Assembly (NCBI RefSeq): GCF_003862495.1 | Contig: NZ_RRCH01000003.1 | Location: forward strand, 248,001 to 312,000 | Direction of reading: 5' to 3' | Origin: Halocatena pleomorpha | GTDB taxonomy: Archaea > Halobacteriota > Halobacteria > Halobacteriales > Haloarculaceae | DNA: 64,000 nt | In this document: in pieces, positions 9,531 through 18,329 of the stretch | How positions within the stretch are numbered: the first letter of the stretch is position 1 | Layout: each line of letters starts with the position of its first letter | The notes under the pieces: model-generated | What the model was told of the DNA's origin: nothing | What the model saw: the letters and a program-made list of their open reading frames with translations, nothing else | Databases searched by the model: none | Position numbers and translations under genes: made by a program

Positions 9531-9586
9531 GCGTTAGTACGTACGTTTGCCATGCATATAACTGTTCGATCGATGCCCTGAACACA

Positions 9587-10702
9587 TCAATCCCCTTGCT
9601 GTGAGAGTTTGGGCGTCCTCCGTTCGTGCGCGTGTGAGTATGGGTGGAGTTCATCAACAGCAGCGGTGTCCCCACTCGCTCGTGCGAGCGACGTGATTGC
9701 CGACGAGAGGTCAACCATATCCGCGACATACCGATCGCGCTTTCGTCGCCACTCGGTTTCGAGGTCGGGTCGGTCAAGCAACCGTTCAGCCGTTTTGAGA
9801 ACGGTGTCAAACGATCGGAGGTTGTACACGAGACCGTTCGACTCCAATTCGAGGAAGTTGCCCATATCGTCCGGACCGACGAACGAGTTCGACCGGATCG
9901 CGGGCGTTCCGAGTAGCGCTGCTTCTGTCACCATCGTCTGTGTATCCGCGACGAGTAACGACGCCTCAGCAAGCGCGTCGTGTAAGACGCCCGGATGGTC
10001 GTCGAACGGCCGGGCAGGCAGCGAGTCAAGCGAGAGGGTGCCCCCTTCATCGGAGACGAACACCGTCGCATGATCAGCGAGCCGTTCGATGAGCGTCCGG
10101 CGTTGTTCTTCGGAGAATCCCCCCTGCCCCACGTCGTGGTGGGAGCCGAACGCGTTGAATCGAATGAGAACGAATCGTTCGGTCGCTCCCAGACCGAGGC
10201 GCTTGCGAATGTTGGTAGACGGTTCGTACACCCCCGGATGGAGATACGCACTCTCTTTGAACCCCACAAACACGTAGTGGTTCGTTCCCAAATCCTTCCG
10301 GAACGCCTGTGGGGTCACGATGGTCCGGGCGAACGGCATCGACACGGCGTGATCTAGCCCGGTCGGTTCCGAATCGAGTATCAGTACAGTGGGGGTCCTC
10401 GTGAACGCGCCTGCGTGCGCTGCGTATGCGCCCATTCCGAAAATCACGTCGGGATCGAACGCGCGCGTGTGGGTCAGTATGCGGATGTAGTGTTGGGGGA
10501 GTTGTCCGAGCAACGACCACCGCGTCGTGTCACACGCGCCGTACACGGTGTGGTCGATGTCGTGCCAATCGAGCAGTGCAGTTGTACAGCCGTAATCACG
10601 CGCCATGACTGAAACTGCGTGTCCTTCCGCCCGGAGTCGGCGCACGACGTGCTTATACAGATGGACGTGCGCCGGCGTGTTCGTAAAGAAAACGTATCGC
10701 AT
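9587..10702 (-). CDS. DUF354 family protein (GT-B fold, predicted glycosyltransferase-like)
   Basis: A 371-residue protein that begins MRYVFFTNTPAHVHLYKHVV, the DUF354 N-terminal signature in which a His-containing loop follows the first strand. Later DUF354 landmarks include DPDVIFGMGAYAAHAG, VLILDSEPTG, VFVGFKESAYLHPG and the C-terminal VADTQTMVTEAALLGTPAIR. DUF354 resembles UDP-GlcNAc 2-epimerase and GT-B transferases, and its genes usually sit in archaeal surface-polysaccharide clusters, as here. The substrate is unknown. Single gene on the minus strand. Confidence 0.85.
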   Translation of the reverse strand: MRYVFFTNTPAHVHLYKHVVRRLRAEGHAVSVMARDYGCTTALLDWHDIDHTVYGACDTTRWSLLGQLPQHYIRILTHTRAFDPDVIFGMGAYAAHAGAFTRTPTVLILDSEPTGLDHAVSMPFARTIVTPQAFRKDLGTNHYVFVGFKESAYLHPGVYEPSTNIRKRLGLGATERFVLIRFNAFGSHHDVGQGGFSEEQRRTLIERLADHATVFVSDEGGTLSLDSLPARPFDDHPGVLHDALAEASLLVADTQTMVTEAALLGTPAIRSNSFVGPDDMGNFLELESNGLVYNLRSFDTVLKTAERLLDRPDLETEWRRKRDRYVADMVDLSSAITSLARASGDTAAVDELHPYSHAHERRTPKLSQQGD

Positions 10703-10817
10703 GCTCGGAAACTCCTGTCCAAACGGCTTTGTTACTCTCTGCTTTCGAAACAGACTGGGAATGGATATCGCGAGCCTCGATCGTTCGTCGATCGGCGCGC
10801 GGTCGACTGACTCGGAA

Positions 10818-11432
10818 TCAACGATCGATGAACCCCGACAAGGGGTGGTGTTCTGTGGTCTTATATAGATGCATTATCGAGAGCACGACGAACCCTACCA
10901 GAACACCAGTGAACAACTGCGCCGATGAAATCCCGGCAAACAGCGTATTCGCCCCGAAGATCACTCCGCTTGCGCCGGTGAGCAGGAGATAGTAGTGTGC
11001 CCACGCGTCCGCGTCATCGCCATCGAGATTCAGATACGGTTCGAACTGCTGAAACGTCGGTCCCAAGGAGATAGTTCCTCGCGCCTTGTTGAACTCGACC
11101 GCCCCCGTGTCGTCCATCTTCGGGAGGTGACACTGGTACAGACCGACGTACACGCGCTTGCGCTCACGAGAGGTGAGCGCCGACTCCGTCGTATCGTTTT
11201 CGAGCGCAGCGATGTGTTCGGCAAGCGCACCGATCGTCACTGGATTGTCGCGTTCAACGAGGTACTGAAGGGTCCGGCGTCGGCGCTGATTTTTCAACAC
11301 CTCAAAGATCCGATCCGGACCGAGCGCCGGACCAACACCGTCGTCACTCCCGTCACCATCGACGCCGACATCCGTCGAACTGTCGTCTTCGACCGACTGA
11401 GACTGCGTATCGTTCGGCGTCTTGGTACTCAT
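10818..11432 (-). CDS. DUF7344-type winged-helix membrane protein (paralogue 1)
   Basis: A 204-residue protein: an acidic, low-complexity N-terminus (residues 1-35), a winged-helix region (about 38-130) and two hydrophobic segments near 148-190. The core reads RIFEVLKNQRRRRTLQYL and ERKRVYVGLYQCHLPKM, the signature of DUF7344 helix-turn-helix proteins. The second paralogue at 19777-20331 shares the ERKR-Y-LYQ-H-PK core and the same topology. The ATG at 11432 (MSTKTPND) is preferred over the ATG six codons upstream. The gene is divergent from a FemAB-like gene, a layout typical of a local regulator. A membrane-tethered DNA-binding role is inference. Confidence 0.82.
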   Translation of the reverse strand: MSTKTPNDTQSQSVEDDSSTDVGVDGDGSDDGVGPALGPDRIFEVLKNQRRRRTLQYLVERDNPVTIGALAEHIAALENDTTESALTSRERKRVYVGLYQCHLPKMDDTGAVEFNKARGTISLGPTFQQFEPYLNLDGDDADAWAHYYLLLTGASGVIFGANTLFAGISSAQLFTGVLVGFVVLSIMHLYKTTEHHPLSGFIDR

Positions 11433-11827
11433 CGATACCACCTGTCGCACACGCAGATGGCCGATAGCGGTACGACTCTCAAACTACACATTTTTGCTGA
11501 TCGCATGTCTCTCAATACCCGGTGCTCGTGTGCCCCGACACTGTGAGTAGTGGGCAGCTACCGCGGCGGAATATATTAGGTCGAGGACTTACTTGTAATT
11601 AATTGTCGGTTTAACTGGTTGTCGAGTTTGAATCGATAGAAAGCAATTATTTTCTCTAAAATCAATTCTGAATTTTCCCAGTAGCCCGTGAGGGTGCTAC
11701 CGAACATCCACCACGCGTACTGAAATCTCTCGGTAGAACACATCATTTATCGTGATGTCTGGTAAGAATATCCCGTAGATTAATAAAAAATGACAGGGTG
11801 CTGGGGATCGAACCGGCGCATAGTGAC
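11433..11827. other. AT-rich divergent intergenic region
   Basis: Nearly 400 bases between the DUF7344 gene and the divergent FemAB-like gene. The middle (about 11570-11680) is strongly AT-rich for this genome, with TTAATT runs. I see no convincing reading frame or RNA gene. An ATTAATAAAA stretch at about 11776-11787 could be the TATA element of the FemAB-like gene. Otherwise I see nothing assignable in it. Confidence 0.5.
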
Positions 11828-12841
11828 ATGGGAGTTGAGATCGAGCGTGTCAAGGAGACCGAAACGTGGAATCGACTCGTCGAGCGGTCCCCCCAGACGT
11901 GTCTCTTTCATCGGGATGAGGCGTTATCGATTCAGGCAGATCACACCGGGGCAGACGTTCATCGGTTAGTGGGGTACGTTGGGGAAGAGCCGATCGGGGT
12001 GTTTCCGTTGTTCGAACTGTCGCGGGGACCGGTCCGGTTACTGTTTTCACCACCGCCGGAGCTTCGGGTCACCTACTTGGGTCCCGCGTTGCTGAATGGG
12101 GGCGGACTGAAACAGCGGAAGCGAGAACGCCGTCAACACGAGTTCATCGAGGGGTGTTTCGAGTGGGCGAAATCGGCGTTCAATCCCCGATACGGGCATC
12201 TTCGAATTCACAGCTGTTATGAGGATATCCGTCCGTTCCTCTGGAACGATTGTGAGGTGACGCCGTCGTACACGTATCTCGTAGATCTCACGCAGGGGAC
12301 GGACGATCTATTGATGTCGTTCAGTCGGGACGCACGGAGCAACATTCGTGACGCAGCAGAAGCGTCGTACACGATCGAAGAAGGCGGTCGAACCGCGATC
12401 TACGATATCGTTGAACAGGTAGACCGACGGTACGCGCGTCAGGGCATAAGCTACCACGTCACGCCCGCCTTTGTGACGGAACTGGCGAACAGTCTTCCGG
12501 AGGGAGCAGTGCGCCCGTACACGCTTCGGATCGATGGCGAGTTCATTGGCGGACTGATCGCGCTTGATGACGGCGAAACCGTTTATCGGTGGCAGGGAGG
12601 CGTTCGATCCGATACGTCGACCGACGTGCCCGTCAACGACCTACTCGACTGGCACGTCATGACCGAAGCGATCGATCGAGACCGGTCTGCCTACGATCTC
12701 GTCGGCGCGGACAACCCCCGGATCAACCGGTATAAGGCGAAGTTCAATCCCGAACTCGTCCCGTTTTACAACGTCGAACACGGTTCGACGGTGACCACGA
12801 CGCTCGCACGCGCCTACCAGTGGGTACGGCGGTTAGCGTGA
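11828..12841 (+). CDS. FemAB-like GNAT-fold transferase (paralogue 1)
   Basis: A 337-residue protein of the FemAB-like GNAT family (acetyltransferase_6 type). Landmarks are a start-proximal strand with LFHRDEALSI, the middle motif FSRDARSNIRDA that precedes the second GNAT lobe, VYRWQGGV, and the C-terminal LVGADNPRINRYKAKFNP. Bacterial relatives attach amino acids to peptidoglycan or modify exopolysaccharide. Haloarchaea lack murein, so the acceptor here is probably a surface glycan or its lipid carrier. It shares 9 bases with the convergent toroid gene and is a clear paralogue of the gene at 14220-15239. ATG 11828 was chosen; a GTG at 11798 is possible. Confidence 0.82.
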   Translation: MGVEIERVKETETWNRLVERSPQTCLFHRDEALSIQADHTGADVHRLVGYVGEEPIGVFPLFELSRGPVRLLFSPPPELRVTYLGPALLNGGGLKQRKRERRQHEFIEGCFEWAKSAFNPRYGHLRIHSCYEDIRPFLWNDCEVTPSYTYLVDLTQGTDDLLMSFSRDARSNIRDAAEASYTIEEGGRTAIYDIVEQVDRRYARQGISYHVTPAFVTELANSLPEGAVRPYTLRIDGEFIGGLIALDDGETVYRWQGGVRSDTSTDVPVNDLLDWHVMTEAIDRDRSAYDLVGADNPRINRYKAKFNPELVPFYNVEHGSTVTTTLARAYQWVRRLA

Positions 12842-14137
12842 GGTTGGAACCGACGATCGGGGCTCGTGCAGCGCAGTGAGATACTCGGAGATGGCGTACG
12901 CCATCCACGCTTGACACCATCGCATGAGCGTGATTCGGGTGGTGTACAGCCGGTGTTTCCGGTAGTAAAATCGTCCGTTCCCGGCGTACAACTGATCGAG
13001 CGTCCACGCGAGGATGCGCCGGGCGAAGTCGAGATCACCGGCGTACGTGAATACGAGGATCCCCTGTGCGCTCGCGTGGATGTCCCGTGGATACGTTTTG
13101 TTTTCGTCCCAGTTCGGCGCGCCGGACGGATCGAACAGCGTCTCCCGGTAGAACGACAGTGCCCGGTCGATCGTTTCCTCGTACCGATCCGATCCGGTTA
13201 CCGCCCGATAGCGGAGCAGTGACTCGATAACGAACCCGTTGTGGTGGTTGTCCATCGAGAGATGCGACGACGATGACGGATCCCGGTACATCCACCCCCC
13301 GAGATCAGTTTGGAGACCGACGATGTGGTCGAAGATCTGTTGTGCTCGGCGGCGGTAAGACTCCTTCTCGAAGTACGCATACAGATCGATGAGCATCCGG
13401 GCACCGATCGCCCCTGCGTTGATGGTGTATATATCACTCGAATGATTCAAATGGTAGTTGATGACGGCCCCATCGTTAACGGTACGGTAGTCGAGATCTT
13501 CGACGATGAACTGTTCGGCCGTCTGTGCGATCGAGGGGTACATCGGATCGAGACCCCTGGCCGAGAGCAACGACTTGACGGCGTAGGACGTCGAGACGAT
13601 ATCCGGGTCGTTTGGTAGTCCCTTCCCGTCGATGTGTTGGATCTTATGGTTGTGTCCGCCACAGAAGCCGCTGTATCCGACGCTCCGGTTCGCAATGAGC
13701 CACTCATTGAGCTGGTACGCTTCCCGCTTATAGTCGACCTGCTCGGTCGTATCGGCTGCCTCGCCGTTTTTGACGACGGACTCCATGTCGATTCTATCGG
13801 TCGAGTTCCACTCGATCTCTCCGAGTAGTCGTGCCGTGTTCAGGTTCGCCATCGCAAACAGCGACGTTCCTTTGTAGTTTCGCCGTTGCTCGACGAGCAA
13901 CAACGGCCGGACATTAATCGGTGGTCGTTTGGCGAGTTCCTGCACGAAAATGTTGAGCCACCTGTTGTCCACCGGGAGCATCCGGAGGAGCCGGCTACTC
14001 ATCCCATCGCCGTAATCCCACCCCCGGTACTCTCGCTCGCGGGCATACGTCAGCGTCTCGCGCAGGACTTCGATGAGGTGTTGTTCGTCGTTCGTTGCGG
14101 ACGTTTCTGCGGTCTGAGTCGAGATGCGTTGTGTCAT
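12833..14137 (-). CDS. Alpha-toroid (six-hairpin-like) protein of glycan clusters
   Basis: A 434-residue soluble protein rich in paired helices. Regularly spaced segments (NLNTARLLGEIEW, ARMLIDLYAYFEKESYRRRA, ESLLRYRAVTGSDRYEE, FARRILAWTLDQLY) suggest an alpha/alpha-toroid fold like those of glycosidases, lyases and epimerases. HNHKIQHIDG and MDNHHNG are His-rich loops that could line an active site. I recall homologues carrying the label antibiotic ABC transporter permease; nothing supports that, since no membrane segments are present. It is the last gene of the six-gene glycan operon. A polysaccharide lyase, epimerase or hydrolase role is inference only. Confidence 0.72.
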   Translation of the reverse strand: MTQRISTQTAETSATNDEQHLIEVLRETLTYAREREYRGWDYGDGMSSRLLRMLPVDNRWLNIFVQELAKRPPINVRPLLLVEQRRNYKGTSLFAMANLNTARLLGEIEWNSTDRIDMESVVKNGEAADTTEQVDYKREAYQLNEWLIANRSVGYSGFCGGHNHKIQHIDGKGLPNDPDIVSTSYAVKSLLSARGLDPMYPSIAQTAEQFIVEDLDYRTVNDGAVINYHLNHSSDIYTINAGAIGARMLIDLYAYFEKESYRRRAQQIFDHIVGLQTDLGGWMYRDPSSSSHLSMDNHHNGFVIESLLRYRAVTGSDRYEETIDRALSFYRETLFDPSGAPNWDENKTYPRDIHASAQGILVFTYAGDLDFARRILAWTLDQLYAGNGRFYYRKHRLYTTRITLMRWCQAWMAYAISEYLTALHEPRSSVPTSR

Positions 14138-14219
14138 GTTATCATGCGTTCCGGTCGTATCTGAGAGCGCTGCGATTCGAGTCGTCGTGGTCGGCTGGTG
14201 GTTCTCGTGATCGTTTCGG

Positions 14220-15239
14220 CTATCGGCTAGCGAAGTTGTACGCTCCTTTGGCGAGTTTCATCTCTGGGCCGACTGATTCGACGACGTAGTACGGCACCAG
14301 ATCGCCGCTGAATTTCCCCTTGTACTCACAGAGCCGTTCCGTGTTCGCACCGACGAGATCGTAACGCGTCACCGATTCGAGCTGTGGCTCCGTGACGATG
14401 TCCTCGATGACCCGCTTGTGGAGGAGGCTGTTGACGCTCACGCCGTCGTACGTCGTCATGATCCCCCCAAGCCAGAAGTAGGCGGTGTCATCGGAGTAGA
14501 GAACGATGATACCGCTGCTGAACGATCCATCCGGCTCTCGCGCAACGTACACCCGGTGGTGTTCGGGCAGCGCTTCAAGGAGATCGCGTACGAATTCCCA
14601 CGCGATCGGCGGCTGCATCCCTTGCTCCTCGAAATGGGATCCGACTGAGTCCCAGATGCGTTTGGCTGCGCCCCGTCCCTCAATACCGACGGTGACATCG
14701 ATCTCTTCCCCGCGACGCATCTCGTTTCGGAGGCTCCGACTGAACGGATCCATCACCGTATCGTCGGTCACATCCGCAAGATCGAGGATGTAGGTGAACT
14801 CGGGCGTCACCTTGAGCTGATTCCACTGAAACGGCCGTGGATCGGCGTACGCCCGCGGACAGATCATACGGAACAACGTCAACCTCGCGTCGACGGAGAG
14901 ATCGTCGAGGATCTCCGCCGTGAAGCCGTAGTTGACCGTCTCTTTCTTCCTTTGTTTCGGACTGTTCGATAACAACAACGGTCCGAGCCGCGGGATTCCC
15001 ATCGACGGCGGCGGCGATGTCACGACGCGACCGACCGCCTTGTGATCGATGAACACTGGCAACAACGCCACCGGTTGATCGCCTTTGAAACCACCGTACA
15101 ACTGCAGTTCCCCCTCGGTGTGGTTGTCGACAGCTTCGAGTGCCGGGGCTGTGTGGAACACTTCAGTCCCCGAGTCGGGGAGCACGTCGTTCCATTCTTC
15201 GAGGGAGAGGCTGCGGGTTTCGATCGAGTTCGTGCTCAT
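14220..15239 (-). CDS. FemAB-like GNAT-fold transferase (paralogue 2)
   Basis: A 339-residue FemAB-like protein. It shares with its paralogue at 11828 the segments FSRSLRNEMRRG, ITPEF/VTPEFTYILDL, FWLGGIM and LVGANTERLCEYKGKFSGDLVPYY. The ATG at 15239 is preferred because GAGGG lies about seven bases upstream; the open frame continues further upstream without family similarity. It is the fifth gene of the operon, after the polysaccharide deacetylase. Having a deacetylase (exposing an amino group) next to two N-acyl or aminoacyl transferases suggests replacement of an N-acetyl group on the glycan, which is an inference. Confidence 0.83.
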   Translation of the reverse strand: MSTNSIETRSLSLEEWNDVLPDSGTEVFHTAPALEAVDNHTEGELQLYGGFKGDQPVALLPVFIDHKAVGRVVTSPPPSMGIPRLGPLLLSNSPKQRKKETVNYGFTAEILDDLSVDARLTLFRMICPRAYADPRPFQWNQLKVTPEFTYILDLADVTDDTVMDPFSRSLRNEMRRGEEIDVTVGIEGRGAAKRIWDSVGSHFEEQGMQPPIAWEFVRDLLEALPEHHRVYVAREPDGSFSSGIIVLYSDDTAYFWLGGIMTTYDGVSVNSLLHKRVIEDIVTEPQLESVTRYDLVGANTERLCEYKGKFSGDLVPYYVVESVGPEMKLAKGAYNFASR

Positions 15240-15350
15240 CGTTGTCCCTCTCGTGATTGTGGTCGGAGCGGACAGCTCCGTCTCTGCGTCGCTTCGTTCG
15301 TGGTTACGATCCATCGCGTAGCGTTCGTTTCGATCATAGCGTATCACTCA

Positions 15351-16292
15351 TCAGCTCCGTTCGGATAGTTTGCTGCTCGTTGTGGGGGTAGCTCGATTCA
15401 CGAGATGGGGATACAGTTCGCCGGGTGGACCGATCCATGCGTCCAACTCGCGTGCGCGTTCAATGAGAAACCGGTACAGATCGGCGTAGCCGGGGAACTC
15501 CTGATCGTTGAAATATCGAGGATGCCAGAGGACAGTCATGACCGCCCCATGGTCGCGAGCCTCGCTGAGCAGTCGTTCGCACACCGTTCGCGCGTGCTCG
15601 GCGTGCTCCCCGGGATCGGGGAGTGTGGTCTCCATCACTGTCAGGGGAAAGACGATGAACTCGTCGTCGAACGGTCGTTTGACTCCGTATCCGTTGGTGA
15701 ATCCGTACTCAGTACTCGATCCGAGACTAGCGTCGTACCGCAGTCCCATCTCGGCGTGATAGCGCCACGTCTCCGATCCGTCGAGATTAAGATAGTGTTG
15801 ACGGCCGCCGAGGATCGTCTCCCCGAGGATCGATTCGAGAACCGCCTTCTCGTAGGTGAGACGCAGCTTGTCGCTGTAGGACTGGTACGAGCCGTGCAGT
15901 CCGATCTCCCAGCCGTCGGCGTTGAGCGTCCGGATGATCGACGCGACCTCCGAATCCGTGATGTCGTACCGCCCCATCTGCTGGATCCAGTTGTCCGACT
16001 GTGTCCACGCCTGTACCGGCTTCTCGTGGAACAGATCCGGTTCGTTCAGGAAATAAAACGCCGACCGGACCCCTAAATCATTTTCGAGCGACATGATCGT
16101 CTCGAACTGCCAGTAGGGGTTCTCTTCCGGGAGCGTCGACGCCAAGTGCGACGGATCGGAATCGACCAACGCATAGTACAGCGCTTGGAACAACGACTTG
16201 TACGGTCGATCGACATCGTGAGTGAGACACAGCGCAAACGGGCTGTTACTGACACTAGTGTCATCGTCTACATCTGTTGTAAGATCATGCAT
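15351..16292 (-). CDS. Polysaccharide deacetylase family protein
   Basis: A 313-residue protein of the NodB-like deacetylase fold. The metal/catalytic Asp pair is LTHDVDR (about 23-29), the His motif is GLHGSYQSY (about 133-141), and the C-terminal WHPRYFND holds the usual late His. VRSAFYFL and RYDASLGSS are also typical. No signal peptide is visible, so it would act in the cytoplasm on a precursor, unlike secreted chitin deacetylases. It overlaps the epimerase gene upstream by 8 bases. It probably removes an acetyl group from an N-acetylhexosamine, possibly ManNAc made by the neighbouring epimerase; this step is inference. Confidence 0.88.
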   Translation of the reverse strand: MHDLTTDVDDDTSVSNSPFALCLTHDVDRPYKSLFQALYYALVDSDPSHLASTLPEENPYWQFETIMSLENDLGVRSAFYFLNEPDLFHEKPVQAWTQSDNWIQQMGRYDITDSEVASIIRTLNADGWEIGLHGSYQSYSDKLRLTYEKAVLESILGETILGGRQHYLNLDGSETWRYHAEMGLRYDASLGSSTEYGFTNGYGVKRPFDDEFIVFPLTVMETTLPDPGEHAEHARTVCERLLSEARDHGAVMTVLWHPRYFNDQEFPGYADLYRFLIERARELDAWIGPPGELYPHLVNRATPTTSSKLSERS

Positions 16293-17352
16293 CAGCGATC
16301 ACCTCAGCAACTCGTGGGGCGGCCTGCCCGTTTCCATACAACTGCGGTTTCGTTGCTGGCGTATCGATCCGGGCGAGTGCGCGACTGATCCGGGATCGGT
16401 CGGCACCGACGAGCGTGTTCCATCCACAGTCGATCGTCTGGACCCACTCGGTTTCGTCGCGCATCGTAACACACGGCGTGTCCAGATAAAACGCCTCGCG
16501 CTGGACACCGCCGGAATCGGTCGCAACCAGCGCAGCACCGTCGAGTAGGTGGACGAAATCGAGGTAACCGACCGGCTCGATGATCGTGAGCTGCTCGTTT
16601 GCGGTCTCGAACAGCCCGTACTCGTGGAGCGCTTGCTCCGTGCGCGGGTGGATCGGCACGACGACCGGAATGTCGACGCTCGCAAGTCCTTCAACGATCC
16701 CGGCGAGTCGATCACGGTCGTTTGTGTTCCCAGCTCGGTGAATCGTCGCAAGAACGTACTCCGTCGAGTCGATCCCGAGATCCGACCGAAGAGTCGATAG
16801 CTCGCTTGCCCGGTTACGGACGTACAACAACGCGTCGTACATCACATCGCCGGTCTCGTGCACCTCACCGCCAACGCCCTCAGCACGGAGCGTCTCCACC
16901 GCTCGTTCGGTCGGTGCGATCAACACATCAGCGAGGTGGTCTGTTGCGATCCGGTTGTGTTCTTCGGGCATCGCTCGGTTGCCGCTGCGCAGTCCGGCTT
17001 CGACGTGGACCAGCGAGGCTGATCGTTTTGCGGCGACGAGCGCGCCGGCCAACGTCGAATTGGTGTCTCCGTAAACGATCACCACGTCGGGGGACTCCGC
17101 AGCCATCACGCTGTCCAACTCGATCATCATGCGCCCGGTCTGGTCGGCGTGGCTCCCCGATCCGACGCCGAGGTTGTACGCGGGTTCAGGGATGTCCAAC
17201 TCTTCGAAGAACACGTCGGAGAGCATCGCGTCGTAGTGCTGACCGGTGTGAACGACGGTCTCCTGGTGTTCACCGTCAAGCGCTCGCGAAACCGGAAACG
17301 CCTTGATGAACTGCGGACGCGCACCGACGATTGACAGAACGCGCTTACTCAT
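16285..17352 (-). CDS. wecB: UDP-N-acetylglucosamine 2-epimerase (non-hydrolysing)
   Basis: A 355-residue enzyme that interconverts UDP-GlcNAc and UDP-ManNAc. Full-length family landmarks are VGARPQFIKAFPV, VHTGQHYD, VYGDTNSTLAG (Asp), HVEAGLRSG (Glu), MPEEHNR (Glu), the THR-like TIHRAGN (His) and ATDSGGVQREAF near the C-terminus. All catalytic acids and the His that I can align are present. It overlaps the GT2 gene upstream by 8 bases and the deacetylase downstream by 8 bases, consistent with translational coupling. It supplies ManNAc-type donors for the island's glycan. Confidence 0.93.
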   Translation of the reverse strand: MSKRVLSIVGARPQFIKAFPVSRALDGEHQETVVHTGQHYDAMLSDVFFEELDIPEPAYNLGVGSGSHADQTGRMMIELDSVMAAESPDVVIVYGDTNSTLAGALVAAKRSASLVHVEAGLRSGNRAMPEEHNRIATDHLADVLIAPTERAVETLRAEGVGGEVHETGDVMYDALLYVRNRASELSTLRSDLGIDSTEYVLATIHRAGNTNDRDRLAGIVEGLASVDIPVVVPIHPRTEQALHEYGLFETANEQLTIIEPVGYLDFVHLLDGAALVATDSGGVQREAFYLDTPCVTMRDETEWVQTIDCGWNTLVGADRSRISRALARIDTPATKPQLYGNGQAAPRVAEVIADA

Positions 17353-18328
17353 TGTCCTCGATGGATATCGTCTCGTCGTTCGCGTAGCGCTCTTCGACCA
17401 TCGTAAACACGACTAACAGTCCGCTGAGCACCGTGCCGAGCAGAGTGAGCCACGGCGGCGTCCGCTCTCGTGTGCGCAACCGAGCAGTGATCACGAGACC
17501 AGCGAACAGACTCGCAGACTCTGACATCGACGGAGAGAGCAGCCAGTTCCGCCGTAGTTCGGTTCGCAACCGCCAGAAAAACCGGCCCAACAGGAGCCAC
17601 GACAGTCGAGGAATGAACGCGGTGTAATGGATACCGCTCTCCTCCTCGCCGTACACCGCCGGCATTGTGACATCCGCAATGGTCGCCCCCTCAACACTCA
17701 GTCGAATGAGCACGTCGTTTCGAAAGCCATAGCGGTCGTGGAGCTGCGACAGCGGAATCCGTTCCAGTGTCGCCGTGTCGATGGCGTTGTAACCGTTCTG
17801 CGGGTCGCGCATGCGCCAGTAGCCGCTTGCGATCCGGGTGAGGATCGTCAACAGGACGTTGCCAAACAGCCGGAACCACGACATCGATTCTATATGTGAC
17901 CGCTTCGCCAGCCGGTTCCCCTTCGCGTAGCTGGCGCGTCCGTCGACGATTGGATCGAGCAGCCGATCGAGGTGAGCGGGATCCATCTGTCCATCGCCGT
18001 CCATCACGGCGACGATATCCACGCCGCTGTCCAACGCCTCTTGAAAGCCAGATTTGATCGCACCCCCGACACCACGGTTCTGCTCGTGGCGAACGGGAAC
18101 GACACGGCGTTGGGAGCGATGACCGCCGTCGGGCAGCGGAAACGAGGACGTCTCCGCCGGTGCCATTGCCATATGCTCGGTGATCTCCGCCCACGTGTTG
18201 TCGGTCGAACAGTCGTCTACAGCGTACACTTCGTCGACAAAGGAGGGGACACTGTCGATGACATCACCGACCAGTCCCTCCTCGTTGTAAGCGGTGATCA
18301 CGACGCCGACGGTGTGGTCTCGGTACAT
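17345..18328 (-). CDS. Glycosyltransferase family 2 (polyprenyl-phosphate sugar transferase type)
   Basis: A 327-residue GT-A enzyme. The nucleotide-binding start GVVITAYNEEGLVGDVI, YAVDDCSTDNTW, EQNRGVGGAIKSGF and the DxD-like MDGDGQMDP are all present. RMRDPQNGYNAI is typical of dolichol-phosphate-mannose synthase-like enzymes. The C-terminus carries one or two hydrophobic segments (around 270-315) that would anchor it. The next gene upstream ends one base before its start. It probably transfers a sugar to polyprenyl phosphate for use outside the cell; donor sugar not determinable. Confidence 0.9.
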   Translation of the reverse strand: MYRDHTVGVVITAYNEEGLVGDVIDSVPSFVDEVYAVDDCSTDNTWAEITEHMAMAPAETSSFPLPDGGHRSQRRVVPVRHEQNRGVGGAIKSGFQEALDSGVDIVAVMDGDGQMDPAHLDRLLDPIVDGRASYAKGNRLAKRSHIESMSWFRLFGNVLLTILTRIASGYWRMRDPQNGYNAIDTATLERIPLSQLHDRYGFRNDVLIRLSVEGATIADVTMPAVYGEEESGIHYTAFIPRLSWLLLGRFFWRLRTELRRNWLLSPSMSESASLFAGLVITARLRTRERTPPWLTLLGTVLSGLLVVFTMVEERYANDETISIEDNE

Positions 18329-18329
18329 C

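Noticed and set aside
12833-14137. ABC transporter permease label for the toroid protein
   Set aside because: The sequence has no membrane-spanning segments and shows paired amphipathic helices typical of an alpha-toroid.
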